In this document: one piece after another, positions 43,544 to 52,630 of the stretch | How positions within the stretch are numbered: position 1 is the first letter of the stretch | Layout: every line of letters starts with the position of its first letter | From: Achromobacter marplatensis | GTDB lineage: Bacteria > Pseudomonadota > Gammaproteobacteria > Burkholderiales > Burkholderiaceae_B | Direction of reading: 5' to 3' | NCBI RefSeq assembly: GCF_002209535.1 | Contig: NZ_NJIG01000026.1 | Location: forward strand, 1-53,257 | Length of the DNA: 53,257 nucleotides | Program-made: the position numbers and the translations under genes | The notes under the pieces: model-generated | Told to the model about the DNA's origin: nothing | Seen by the model: the letters and a program-made list of their open reading frames with translations, nothing else | Databases searched by the model: none

Positions 43544-44506
43544 ATGAGAACCACCATCTGGACCGTGGTCCTTCTGGCGGCGCTGGCGGTGTTTCCGCTG
43601 GTGGCGCCGGCGCTTGGCCTGGACTTCTACATTTCATTCGTGCGGCGCGTGCTGATCTACGCGCTGGCCGCGACCAGTCTCAACTTGATCCTGGGCTATG
43701 GCGGCATGGTGGCGCTGGGGCATGCCGCGTTTTTTGGCGCGGGCGCCTACGCGGTCGGCATCCTGGCGATGTCGGGCGTCACGTCGGCGCTGATCGTCTG
43801 GCCGGTGGCGATGCTGCTGGCAGGCGTGCTGGCGGCCATTACGGGGGCGATTTCGCTGCGCACCCGCGGCGTGTACTTCATCATGATTACGCTGGCGTTC
43901 GCGCAGATGCTGTTCTACATCTTTATCTCGCTGCGCCAATACGGCGGCGAAGACGGGTTGAACCTGCCGGGCTATTCCACGCTGCCGGGCATCGACCTGT
44001 CCCATGACGTCAGCTTCTATTACCTGGTGCTGGTGTTGTTCGCGCTGCTCATGTGGGGGTTCAGCCGCGTGGTGTCCTCGCGCTTCGGCACGGCCCTGCA
44101 AGGCATCCGCGAGAACGAGTCGCGCATGGAATCCATGGGCTACCCGGTCTACCGCATCAAGCTGGCGGCCTTTACCTTGAGCGGGGCGGCGGCCGGCCTG
44201 GCTGGCGCCCTGCTGGCCAACCACAACTTGTTCATCTCGCCCAGCCTGATGCATTGGACGCAGTCGGCCAACTTGCTGATCATGGTGCTGGTGGGGGGTA
44301 TCGGCCTGCGCTGGGGCGGTGTTGCCGGCGCGGTCGTGATGCTGACGCTGGAAGAAGTGCTGCGCCTGTGGACCGAATACTGGCATCTGCCGCTGGGCGT
44401 GCTGCTGCTGTGCGTGGTGTTCGGCGCGCCGCGTGGCCTGGTGGGCCTGTTCGGCCCGTTGTTCGGCGGACGCGCCGCGGCCCAATCCGGCAAGGTGGGA
44501 TCATGA
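43544..44506 (+). CDS. Liv-type ABC transporter permease (LivM-like, second system)
   Basis: Inner-membrane permease of 320 residues. The family region is YALAATSLNLILGYGGMVAL followed by GHAAFFGAGAYAVG (residues about 38-72), with SLRTRGVYFIMITLAFAQML near 105 and TALQGIRENESRMESMGY near 185 as the coupling segment. ATG 43544 is two bases after the LivH-like stop. Its own stop overlaps the next ATG by four bases (ATGA), so translation is coupled to the ATPase gene. Confidence 0.92.
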   Translation: MRTTIWTVVLLAALAVFPLVAPALGLDFYISFVRRVLIYALAATSLNLILGYGGMVALGHAAFFGAGAYAVGILAMSGVTSALIVWPVAMLLAGVLAAITGAISLRTRGVYFIMITLAFAQMLFYIFISLRQYGGEDGLNLPGYSTLPGIDLSHDVSFYYLVLVLFALLMWGFSRVVSSRFGTALQGIRENESRMESMGYPVYRIKLAAFTLSGAAAGLAGALLANHNLFISPSLMHWTQSANLLIMVLVGGIGLRWGGVAGAVVMLTLEEVLRLWTEYWHLPLGVLLLCVVFGAPRGLVGLFGPLFGGRAAAQSGKVGS

Positions 44507-45279
44507 ATCCGTCTATCAACGCCACCGCGCCTGCGTTGCAGGCGACCGGGCTAGTCCGCCGTTTCGGCGCGCTGGTCGCCACCGACAATGTGTCGCTGTC
44601 CCTGAACCCGGGCGAGATCCACGCCTTGATCGGCCCCAACGGCGCCGGCAAGTCCACGCTGATCCACCTGCTGTCCGGCACGCTGGCGGCCGATTCCGGC
44701 ACGCTGACCGTGGGCGGGCGCGACGTCACTGGCATGAATGCGCATCAGCGCGTGTCGGCCGGGCTGTCGCGGTCCTACCAGATCACCAATATCTTCAAGC
44801 AGTCCAGCGTGCTGGACAACCTGGTGCTGGCGGTGCAGGCGCACGCGGGCAGCAGCTTCCGATTCTGGAAACCGCGCGCGGCCGAATCTGCGCTATATGA
44901 ACAGGCGCGCGAACTGGCCCGGGAATGCGCCATCGACGCCAGCCTGCTGGACCGCCCGGCGGGCACCTTGCCGCACGGCGAGCAGCGTAAGGTGGAGTTC
45001 GCGCTGGCGCTGGCCGCCCGGCCCAGCGTCCTGCTGCTGGACGAGCCCATGGCGGGCATGGGGCCGGACGAAACCGTCCGATTGACCGAATTGATCGAAA
45101 CCCTGCGGGGCCGGGCCGCCATGTTGCTGGTCGAACACGATATGCAGGCGGTGTTCCGCCTGGCCGACCGCCTGTCGGTGCTGGTGTATGGCCGCGTCAT
45201 CGCGACCGGCACCCCCGACGAGATCCGCGCCAACCCGGAAGTGCGGCAAGCCTACCTGGGCGACGAGGAGACCGCGTGA
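44503..45279 (+). CDS. Liv-type ABC transporter ATPase (LivG-like, second system)
   Basis: ATPase of 258 residues. Walker A is GPNGAGKST near residue 45; signature LPHGEQRKVEFALALA near 162; Walker B VLLLDEPMAGMGPDE; switch His in LLVEHDMQAVFRLADR. The signature has PHGEQR instead of SGGQ(Q/R), a variant seen among LivG/UrtD-type ATPases. The ATG overlaps the LivM stop, and its TGA shares a base with the ATG of the next gene. Confidence 0.92.
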   Translation: MNPSINATAPALQATGLVRRFGALVATDNVSLSLNPGEIHALIGPNGAGKSTLIHLLSGTLAADSGTLTVGGRDVTGMNAHQRVSAGLSRSYQITNIFKQSSVLDNLVLAVQAHAGSSFRFWKPRAAESALYEQARELARECAIDASLLDRPAGTLPHGEQRKVEFALALAARPSVLLLDEPMAGMGPDETVRLTELIETLRGRAAMLLVEHDMQAVFRLADRLSVLVYGRVIATGTPDEIRANPEVRQAYLGDEETA

Positions 45280-45983
45280 TGCTCACCATCGAATCGGCCC
45301 AGAGCGGCTATGGCGCCAGCCAGGTTCTGTTCGGCGTAGACCTGCAGATCGGCGCGGGGCAGGTCGTGACCTTGCTGGGCCGCAACGGCATGGGCAAGAC
45401 CACGCTGCTGCGCACCCTGTTCGGGCAATTGCCGCTGCGCGGCGGCAAGATCCATTTCGCGGGGCAGGACATCAGCGGCTGGAGCCCTGACCGCATTGCC
45501 CGCGCAGGCGTGGCCATCGTGCCGGAAGGACGGCAGTGCTTTCCCAACCTGACGGTGCGCGAGCACCTGACCGCCTTCGTCGCCGCGCGAAACCCCGATA
45601 TCGGCGAACCCTGGACGCCGGAACGCGTTTTCGAGCTGTTCCCCCGGTTGGCTGAACGCGCCCGCAACATGGGCAACCAGCTCTCGGGCGGCGAACAGCA
45701 GATGCTGGCCATCGGCCGGGCGCTAGTGACCAATCCGCGGCTGCTGATCCTGGACGAGGCCACTGAAGGCCTGGCGCCCAAGATCCGCGAAGAAATCTGG
45801 AATTGCCTGGCGCGCCTGCGCCAGGCGGGGCAGACCATCCTCGTCATCGACAAATATGTCGAAAGGTTGCTGAGCCTGGCGGACCAGCATGTCATCCTGG
45901 AGCGCGGCAAAGTCGTGTGGACGGGCGACTCGCGGGCGCTGGATGCTGACCGCGGCCTATGGGAACGCTATCTGGGCGTGTAG
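45279..45983 (+). CDS. Liv-type ABC transporter ATPase (LivF-like, second system)
   Basis: ATPase of 234 residues from ATG 45279 (GTG 45276 in frame would add one residue). Walker A GRNGMGKTT near 36, signature LSGGEQQMLAIGRALV near 135, Walker B LLILDEATEGLAP, then TILVIDKYVERLLSLADQHV, with no His at the switch position, which is normal for LivF. It completes the second importer. It ends before the sia promoter region. Confidence 0.92.
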   Translation: MLTIESAQSGYGASQVLFGVDLQIGAGQVVTLLGRNGMGKTTLLRTLFGQLPLRGGKIHFAGQDISGWSPDRIARAGVAIVPEGRQCFPNLTVREHLTAFVAARNPDIGEPWTPERVFELFPRLAERARNMGNQLSGGEQQMLAIGRALVTNPRLLILDEATEGLAPKIREEIWNCLARLRQAGQTILVIDKYVERLLSLADQHVILERGKVVWTGDSRALDADRGLWERYLGV

Positions 45984-46213
45984 TAATAAAGCCGCATCGC
46001 CCGCGGGGTCACTCGTAAAAAATACGATATAAAACGCAATAAACCCGTATTTACATTGCTGAGCTGAAACTTAAGGTGTCTGGAACGCATCCAGACGTTT
46101 GCGCCTGTTTCATTTGACCCCGCTGTTCTCTACACTTAGCGCGCCTGACCCCTATCGTGCCTTCAGGGCGGGTACGCACGTCACGTCTTATCAAGCTGTC
46201 AGGAAGACTTCGC
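45984..46213 (+). promoter_or_regulatory. 230-base leader region of the sia operon
   Basis: AT-rich stretch 46010-46060 in a GC-rich setting, with an inverted repeat AAATACG (46019-46025) and CGTATTT (46046-46052), and a second, GTCTGGA-ACGCA-TCCAGAC (46078-46096). These could be operator or promoter elements. I cannot assign -35/-10 boxes with confidence: TTGACC at 46114 has no good partner. AGGAAG at 46201-46206 is the siaA ribosome-binding site. Confidence 0.4.
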
Positions 46214-48202
46214 ATGGCGAAATGGGGTTTGCGCAAAAAATCATTGATGGCGCTGCTGTTGGCATGCGTGATCGCCTTGGCGTCCGCCGCCGTGATCGGC
46301 TGGCTGGTGCTGGATGGGGTCAAAGACCACTTCGGGCGAGCATTCGCCGACAACTTCACGCAACTGAACCGGCAACGCATCCTGGCGCCGGTGTCGCGCG
46401 AACTGGCCCTGTCCCAGCGCCTGGCCGACAGTGAAGTCACTCGCCGTTGGCTGCGCAATGAAAGCGATCCGGCCGCCCGCGAGCTCTTCTTCCGCGAAGC
46501 CGACGGCTACCGCCGCGATCTGCTGGGCCGGGCCTACTTCATCGCCAGCGCCGCCAGCGGGCACTACTACTTCAACGACGACCAGCCGCTGTCCGAAGCG
46601 CCGCGCTACACGCTCAGCCCCGGCGCGGCGGACGACGGCTGGTTCTACGCCACGCTGAAGTCGCCGGCCAAATACAACATCAACGTCAACCCCGACTTAA
46701 AGCTCAAGACCACCAAGGTCTGGATCAACGTGCAGGTGCGCGATGGCGACAAGGTCGTCGGCCTGACCGGCGCCGGCCTGGACGTGGGCGGTTTCCTGCG
46801 CGACTTCGTCAACAGCGGCCAGCCCGGCGTCACGCCCATCATCGTGGACGAAGAAGGCGCCATCCAGGCGCACATGGACGCGAGCCTCATCGCCTACAAC
46901 TCGGGCGCGAGCGGCGCGGCCGACGGCCGGGGCAGGGTGTTCAATCTGCTGGACGACGGCCCGGGGCGGGACGAGCTGCGCTCGGCCATGCACGCGGCCC
47001 AGGCCGATCCGCAGTCGGTGCAATCCGCCTGGGTGAAGATGGACGGGGCGCGCCAGTTGATGTCCGTGGCCTACATGCCCGAGCTGCACTGGCATGTGCT
47101 GACGGTCGTAGACCTGGGGGCAGCCCGCGTGCTGGACACCGGCTGGCTCTGGCCGGCGGCCATCGGCCTGGCGGTGCTGTTTGCCGCCATGCTGCTGTGC
47201 TTCGGCTACGCCATTGAACGGCTGATGCTGCGCCCCTTGCGCCGCCTGCAGCAGTCGGCCCGCGCCATCGCGGACGGCAGCTACGACGTGCGCCTACCCC
47301 CGGGTGGCCAAGACGAGATCGGCGACCTGAGCCGCGCCTTCGGCGTCATGGCCGACAAGGTTCGCCAGCACACGGCCGAACTGGAAACGAAGGTGCGCGA
47401 ACGCACCTCCGAACTGGAAGACGCCAACCGCGCCATGGCCGCCGCGCACAAGAAGATCGGCGACTCCATTGACTACGCCAGCCTGATCCAGCGCGCCATC
47501 CTGCCGGACCGCCAACTGACGCAGTCCCTGGGCGCTCACCACTTCGTGCTGTGGAAGCCGCGCGACGTGGTGGGCGGCGACTTCTATGTCTTCCGCTCGG
47601 ACGGCGTCAATTGCCTCTTGGGCATCATGGACTGCGCGGGCCACGGCGTGCCGGGTGCGCTGATGACCATGCTGGCGCGCGCCGCCATCGACCTGGCGAT
47701 CACCGAGGTCGGACCCGGCGATCCCGCGGGCGTGCTGACCCGCACCGACGCCGCCATCCGCGCCATGCTTGCGGATGCGCAATTGCCCCGGGCGCTGGCC
47801 ACCAACACCGATGCAGGCCTGGTATATATTGACCGCCAGACCGGACGGCTGCGGTATGCGGGCGCGAAGATCAGCCTGTACGCCAGCGATGGCGATACCT
47901 TGCGCGAGATCCCCGGCGGCCGGCGTGCGCTGGGCGACAAACGCGCCGGGGTCTACGAGAATATCGAGCTGCAGATGGAGCCGGGCTGGACCTATTACCT
48001 GGCCACCGACGGCTTTCTGGACCAGGCGGGCGGCGAGCACGGATTCGGGTTCGGCAACACGCGTTTCGCGGATATGCTCAAGAGACACGCGCGGCAGCCG
48101 TTAACTGAACAGGCCGCCGCCTTTACGCAAGCGCTGGCCGAATATCAGGGTGGCCGTCCCCAGCGTGACGACATCACCTTGCTGTCTTTCCGTTTCGAAT
48201 AA
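46214..48202 (+). CDS. siaA: SiaA-type sensor with HAMP and PP2C-like (SpoIIE) phosphatase domain
   Basis: Inner-membrane receptor phosphatase of 662 residues. TM1 lies near residues 10-33, a periplasmic sensory domain (probable Cache) at about 34-310, TM2 at about 312-335, and HAMP at about 336-390. A coiled-coil linker (LETKVRERTSELEDANRAMA) leads to a PP2C/SpoIIE domain at about 440-660 with metal-binding segments VVGGDFYVF, MDCAGHGVPGALMTML and DDITLLSF. In P. aeruginosa, SiaA dephosphorylates SiaC. The following genes match SiaB, SiaC and SiaD in order. ATG 46214 follows AGGAAG at 46201-46206; the frame opens at 46157 without support. Confidence 0.88.
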   Translation: MAKWGLRKKSLMALLLACVIALASAAVIGWLVLDGVKDHFGRAFADNFTQLNRQRILAPVSRELALSQRLADSEVTRRWLRNESDPAARELFFREADGYRRDLLGRAYFIASAASGHYYFNDDQPLSEAPRYTLSPGAADDGWFYATLKSPAKYNINVNPDLKLKTTKVWINVQVRDGDKVVGLTGAGLDVGGFLRDFVNSGQPGVTPIIVDEEGAIQAHMDASLIAYNSGASGAADGRGRVFNLLDDGPGRDELRSAMHAAQADPQSVQSAWVKMDGARQLMSVAYMPELHWHVLTVVDLGAARVLDTGWLWPAAIGLAVLFAAMLLCFGYAIERLMLRPLRRLQQSARAIADGSYDVRLPPGGQDEIGDLSRAFGVMADKVRQHTAELETKVRERTSELEDANRAMAAAHKKIGDSIDYASLIQRAILPDRQLTQSLGAHHFVLWKPRDVVGGDFYVFRSDGVNCLLGIMDCAGHGVPGALMTMLARAAIDLAITEVGPGDPAGVLTRTDAAIRAMLADAQLPRALATNTDAGLVYIDRQTGRLRYAGAKISLYASDGDTLREIPGGRRALGDKRAGVYENIELQMEPGWTYYLATDGFLDQAGGEHGFGFGNTRFADMLKRHARQPLTEQAAAFTQALAEYQGGRPQRDDITLLSFRFE

Positions 48203-48224
48203 ACGTTATCAGGGCGGTACCGCT

Positions 48225-48764
48225 ATGAATGCCTCCGATCTCTACGCGCTGGGCGAACGGTTCAATCAGAACCGCACCCTGCTGTGCTTCAACGGGCCGA
48301 TCTCCCGCAGCCTGATCGAGGAAATCGGCAACGCGCTCAAGAATTACCTGAACGCCGAACATGTGCGCCCGGCCGAAGCGATGGACGTGTTCTCGGTGTA
48401 CATCGAGATGATCCAGAACATCCGCCAGTACGCTGCCGCCAACGGAGACGCCGAGGCCTCGGCCACCGTCGTGATCGGCCGCCGCGATGAAAGCCGCTAC
48501 GTGGTGTCGGCGGGCAATCTGGTCAAGTCCGATGACGGCCATGCGCTGGTCGCCCGGATCCAGGAACTGGCCGCGCTGGACAAGGCGGCCCTGAAGGCCG
48601 AATACAAGACGCAGCTGCACAAGCCGCGCACCCAAGGCGTGGCCTCGGGCGCGGGTCTGGGGCTGATCGATATCGCCCGGCGCGCCGGCGCCCCGCTGGA
48701 GGCCAGCCTGACGCCCGCTGCGCAGGAAGGACAGGCGTTCTTCAGCCTGAGCGTAGTGATCTGA
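48225..48764 (+). CDS. siaB: SiaB-family protein kinase
   Basis: A 179-residue cytoplasmic protein resembling anti-sigma-factor-type kinases (GHKL fold). EMIQNIRQYAAANGD near residue 62 is the N-box-like segment with the conserved Asn, and GVASGAGLGLIDIARRAG near 142 is the Gly-rich ATP lid region. In P. aeruginosa, SiaB phosphorylates SiaC, opposing SiaA. ATG 48225 lies 22 bases after siaA with AGGGCGG upstream. It precedes siaC by 40 bases. Confidence 0.85.
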   Translation: MNASDLYALGERFNQNRTLLCFNGPISRSLIEEIGNALKNYLNAEHVRPAEAMDVFSVYIEMIQNIRQYAAANGDAEASATVVIGRRDESRYVVSAGNLVKSDDGHALVARIQELAALDKAALKAEYKTQLHKPRTQGVASGAGLGLIDIARRAGAPLEASLTPAAQEGQAFFSLSVVI

Positions 48765-48804
48765 GGGCTCCGCAGGCATTCAAGAATTATTTTCGGAGTA
48801 TTTG

Positions 48805-49182
48805 ATGAAAGATCTGAACATTCCCGGGACGCAGTCCACGCCCGCCATCACCGCCGATGCCGCCGCCGGCGTGCTGGCGATGCGCGGCGACTCCTATCCC
48901 GAGAATTCCTTCGAACTGTTCGGCCCCGTGATCGAGTGGGTCGAGGCGTATCTGCTGGGCACGACCGCCCCGCTGAGCCTGGAACTGGAACTGCTGTATC
49001 TGAACACCAGCAGCATCAAGTCCGTCATGGACATCTTCGACGTCCTCGAAGCGGCCCACGGCAAAGGCCGTCAGGTCAGCGTGACCTGGTTCTACGACAA
49101 GCGCAATGAACGCGTCGGCGAACTGGCCGAGGAATTCAAGGAAGACTGCACTTTTCCGTTCTCGGTGGTTGGCCGCGAATGA
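48805..49182 (+). CDS. siaC: SiaC-family regulator (phosphoswitch protein)
   Basis: A 125-residue protein of the SiaC (formerly DUF1987) family. Segment LELLYLNTSSIKSVMDIFDV places a Thr at residue 68, the same number as the phosphorylated Thr68 reported for P. aeruginosa SiaC. Unphosphorylated SiaC binds and activates the diguanylate cyclase SiaD there. The start is ATG 48805, with CGGAG 6-10 bases upstream. The ATG of siaD overlaps its stop by four bases, so partner proteins are translationally coupled. Confidence 0.88.
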   Translation: MKDLNIPGTQSTPAITADAAAGVLAMRGDSYPENSFELFGPVIEWVEAYLLGTTAPLSLELELLYLNTSSIKSVMDIFDVLEAAHGKGRQVSVTWFYDKRNERVGELAEEFKEDCTFPFSVVGRE

Positions 49183-49976
49183 AACCGGGCGCCGCCGAGC
49201 TGGATCGACGCATCACCGAACTGCTGGCGGACCCCGCCTATGAAGGCCATCCGCTGCGCGAAGCGCTCGAGGCGCTGTGGCGGCATACGGCCGAGCAGAT
49301 GGCGCGTATTGAACGCGTGACCCAGTTGTCGGATGCCTACCAGTCCATGGCGCACGAGCGCGAACTGGGCCTGTGCGACCAATTCGACCGGCAATTGCGC
49401 CGATTGACCCGCATCGCACGGATTTCCGACCACTACCAGAACATGATGCGCGACCTGAACGCGGCGCTGGAAGAAACCTCCAGCCGCGATCCGCTGACCA
49501 GCCTGCTGAACCGTCGCGCCCTGATGGAAATGATCAAGCAGGAAGTCGAGCGCGCCTCGCGCAGCGGCGAAAGCTTTGTCGTCGCCATGCTGGACGTAGA
49601 CCATTTCAAGGCGGTCAACGACCGCTATGGTCACGAGACGGGCGACCGCGCGCTGGTCGAGTTGGCTGGTGTGATGCGCGAGAGCCTGCGCGAATACGAT
49701 TTGTGCGGACGTTGGGGCGGCGAGGAATTCCTGGTGCTGCTGCCCCACACGCCGCCCGAAGCCGCCCAGGGCGTCATGGACAGGCTCGTCGGCGCGGTGC
49801 GCGGGCTGGCGGTGGCGGCGGGCGACGAGGTATTGCGGTTGACGGTCAGTATCGGCATGGCGCATCACCAGTTGGGAGAGACCTTCTCGGAAACGCTCAG
49901 TCGTGCGGACCAGGCGCTGTACCTGGCCAAGCAGGACGGACGAGACCGCGTCGCGCTTGGTTTTCCAAAGCGCTGA
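49179..49976 (+). CDS. siaD: SiaD-type diguanylate cyclase
   Basis: Makes c-di-GMP from two GTP. The 265 residues start with a helical N-terminal region (about 1-95) that would contact SiaC, followed by a GGDEF domain from SSRDPLTSLLNRRALME. The active-site motif is RWGGEEFLVLL near residue 178, complete. Five residues before it, REYD forms an RxxD inhibitory site, so product inhibition is likely. DVDHFKAVNDRYGH carries the nucleotide-binding residues. ATG 49179 overlaps the siaC stop. Confidence 0.9.
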   Translation: MKPGAAELDRRITELLADPAYEGHPLREALEALWRHTAEQMARIERVTQLSDAYQSMAHERELGLCDQFDRQLRRLTRIARISDHYQNMMRDLNAALEETSSRDPLTSLLNRRALMEMIKQEVERASRSGESFVVAMLDVDHFKAVNDRYGHETGDRALVELAGVMRESLREYDLCGRWGGEEFLVLLPHTPPEAAQGVMDRLVGAVRGLAVAAGDEVLRLTVSIGMAHHQLGETFSETLSRADQALYLAKQDGRDRVALGFPKR

Positions 49977-50015
49977 ATGAAACCGGAACAGCTGTATTCC
50001 GGCATGGAGCCCCTT

Positions 50016-52592
50016 ATGCTTGATACTCATGTAGGCGTTTCGAGCGCGGGCCCCCAGGGCGCCGCGTGGCATGCGGGCAATTACCTGACGTCGATGAATC
50101 GGGCGCTGCTGCTGTTCGATTTCGATGCGAGCGGCTCGCTGTCGAACGCCAACGCCAATTTCCTGGCTGCCGCGGGGTACACCCTGGAGGAGGCCCTGGC
50201 GCTGCGCCACGACAGGCTGTGCGACAGCATGGACGAAGGCAAGGGCATCGCCAGCGGAGAACGCATCTGGGCCCGGCTGCTCCAGGGCGACCATTTTTCG
50301 GGCACCTGCCGCTACCGCAAGAAGGACGGCGGGTCGTTATGGATCGAGGCCACTTATCTGCCGTTGAAGGACGATGATGGCGAGGTCGTGCGCATTTCGG
50401 TCATCTCGCGCAAGTCGATTGCCGATGCCGAGCGCCAGGAAGAGATCCGCCTGCTGCTGCTGGGCATCAACGAAACCGGCAACGCCGTTGCCGTGTCCGG
50501 CAGCGATGGCCGCATCGTCTATGTGAATGACGGCTTCCAGCGCATGCTCGGCTTCGGCCGGGGCGATGCCGTGCACCAGGAACTGGGCGAACTGCTGGCC
50601 GGCGGCCGGCCCGACGGCGGCACCCGCGAAGAACTGGACCGCCGCATCGCCTGCCGCGAGGGCTACCACAAGGACGTGCTGGTCTACGACCGCTGCGGCA
50701 AGCCGCTATGGGTGTCGGTCATGGCCAACTCGGTCTTCGACGACCGGGGCACGCTCGTCAACATCGTGGACGTGCTGACCGACATCACCCCCACCAAGGT
50801 GCACGAAGTCCTGCAGCGCCGCGTGCTGCAGGCGATGGTGAATGAGGCCTCGGTGGTCGAGGTCATGAACATGGTGTGCCGCGAAGTCGAGCGCCTGGCG
50901 CCCGAAGTGGCCGCCACCGTGCTGCGCGTGGATGACACCGGCCACCTGCGCCCGCTGGCGGCCCCGAGCATGCCGCCCGCCTACAGCGATGCGCTGGACG
51001 GCGTGAAGATCGGCCCGCAATCGGGCGCCTGCGGCACTTCCGCGTTTTTGGGCCGCCCCGTCATCGTGCCCGATATCGCCACCGACCCCCTGTGGGACGA
51101 TTACCGCCACCTGCCGCTGCCCGACGACATCAAGGCCTGCTGGTCTTCGCCCATCAAATCCAGCGACGGGCGCGTGATCGGCACGTTCGGCTTCTACTTC
51201 CGCGAACGCCGCCTGCCCGACGACTTCCACCATCGCCTGGTGGATGTGTGCGTCTACCTGTGCGCGCTGGCGCTGGAACGTGAAGAAGCCCGCGCCCGCA
51301 TCCGCCAACTGGCGTTCTACGATGAACTGACCGGCCTGCCGAACCGCAACCTGCTGCTGGCCCAGGCCGAGCAGGCCCTGGCGCGCGCCGAACCGGAACG
51401 CAAGCGCGTGGCGGTGCTGTTCCTGGACCTGGATCGCTTCAAGCAGGTCAACGACACCCTGGGCCATCCCATCGGCGACGCCTTGCTGCGCGACGTGGCC
51501 CAGCGCTTGCGCCGCCTGGCGCGGGCCACCGACATCGTCGGCCGGCTGTCCGGCGACGAGTTCGTGATGATGATGCCGGACTTCGAGCACGGCCGGCTGA
51601 CGGCCGCCGCCGAACACATCCTGGTGGCGCTGGCCCAGCCGTTCTCGGTGGGCGGCATCACCCTGAACCCGTCGGTCAGCATCGGCATCAGCGTGTTCCC
51701 GGAAAACGGCCGCGACATGGATACGTTGCTGCGCCATGCCGACATGGCGATGTACCAGGCCAAGACGGCGGGACGAAACCGGATCTCTTTCTTCAGCGCG
51801 GAAATGAACCGCCAGGCGCAAGAACGCCTGGCGCTGGAAGCGGCTCTGCGCGACGCGCTGGAAGCCAAGGCGCTGCGCCTGCACTACCAGCCGCAGGTCG
51901 GCCTGAAGAACGGCAGCCTGTACGGGGTGGAAGCGCTGGCCCGCTGGCGCCACCCGACGCTCGGCGATATTTCGCCGGTGCGTTTCGTGCCGCTGGCCGA
52001 AGAGTGCGGGCTGATCGGCGACCTGGGCGACTGGGCGCTGCGCGAGGCGTGCTCGCAGTTGGCGACGTGGCGCAACAACGGATTGAAGGTGCCGTCGGTT
52101 TCGGTGAACCTGTCGGCCACGAATTTCCACAACCTGAACCTGCCCAGGATGATTGCAGCCACGCTGGCCGAATTCGGCCTGGCGCCTGCCGACCTGATGC
52201 TGGAGATAACCGAAGGCGTGGTCCTGGACGCTACCGCCGGCACGTTGCGGACCATTGCCGAACTGCATCGCCTGGGCGTGCGTTTGTCGATGGACGACTT
52301 CGGGACGGGGTATTCCAGCCTGGGGCATTTGCGGCGCCTGATCGTGGACGAATTGAAGCTGGATCGCAGCTTTGTCCAGGGTTTGGAAAGCGATGATGCG
52401 GCGCGGGCGTTGACGAGCGCCGTCATTCGGATCGGAGAGAGCTTGAGCCTGCCGGTGGTAGCCGAAGGCGTCGAGAATGAGGAACAGCGGCGGTTCTTGA
52501 TCGAGCAGGGGTGTGCGGCGGGACAGGGGTTTCTGTTTTCGCCGCCGTTGCCGGCTAAGGAATTGGAGGAGTGGCTTCGGGGGAGAGCTTGA
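50016..52592 (+). CDS. PAS-PAS-GAF-GGDEF-EAL protein, likely c-di-GMP phosphodiesterase
   Basis: Large cytoplasmic signalling protein, 858 residues from ATG 50016, chosen because GGAG at 50006-50009 is well spaced; ATG 49977, directly after the siaD stop, would give 871. Two PAS domains (about 20-260), a GAF domain (about 270-420, with GPQSGACGTSAF), a GGDEF domain near 430-590 and an EAL domain near 600-850. The cyclase motif is SGDEF, its first Gly replaced by Ser, but the RxxD site is kept. The EAL half has all expected catalytic segments: VEALARWRHP, NLSATNF, LEITEG, DDFGTGYSS, KLDRSF, VAEGVENEEQ, GQGFLFSPP. It probably degrades c-di-GMP made by SiaD. Confidence 0.88.
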   Translation: MLDTHVGVSSAGPQGAAWHAGNYLTSMNRALLLFDFDASGSLSNANANFLAAAGYTLEEALALRHDRLCDSMDEGKGIASGERIWARLLQGDHFSGTCRYRKKDGGSLWIEATYLPLKDDDGEVVRISVISRKSIADAERQEEIRLLLLGINETGNAVAVSGSDGRIVYVNDGFQRMLGFGRGDAVHQELGELLAGGRPDGGTREELDRRIACREGYHKDVLVYDRCGKPLWVSVMANSVFDDRGTLVNIVDVLTDITPTKVHEVLQRRVLQAMVNEASVVEVMNMVCREVERLAPEVAATVLRVDDTGHLRPLAAPSMPPAYSDALDGVKIGPQSGACGTSAFLGRPVIVPDIATDPLWDDYRHLPLPDDIKACWSSPIKSSDGRVIGTFGFYFRERRLPDDFHHRLVDVCVYLCALALEREEARARIRQLAFYDELTGLPNRNLLLAQAEQALARAEPERKRVAVLFLDLDRFKQVNDTLGHPIGDALLRDVAQRLRRLARATDIVGRLSGDEFVMMMPDFEHGRLTAAAEHILVALAQPFSVGGITLNPSVSIGISVFPENGRDMDTLLRHADMAMYQAKTAGRNRISFFSAEMNRQAQERLALEAALRDALEAKALRLHYQPQVGLKNGSLYGVEALARWRHPTLGDISPVRFVPLAEECGLIGDLGDWALREACSQLATWRNNGLKVPSVSVNLSATNFHNLNLPRMIAATLAEFGLAPADLMLEITEGVVLDATAGTLRTIAELHRLGVRLSMDDFGTGYSSLGHLRRLIVDELKLDRSFVQGLESDDAARALTSAVIRIGESLSLPVVAEGVENEEQRRFLIEQGCAAGQGFLFSPPLPAKELEEWLRGRA

Positions 52593-52630
52593 CGGCGTTT
52601 TGTGTTGTCGCGGGCGTGGGTTCTTAAGAC

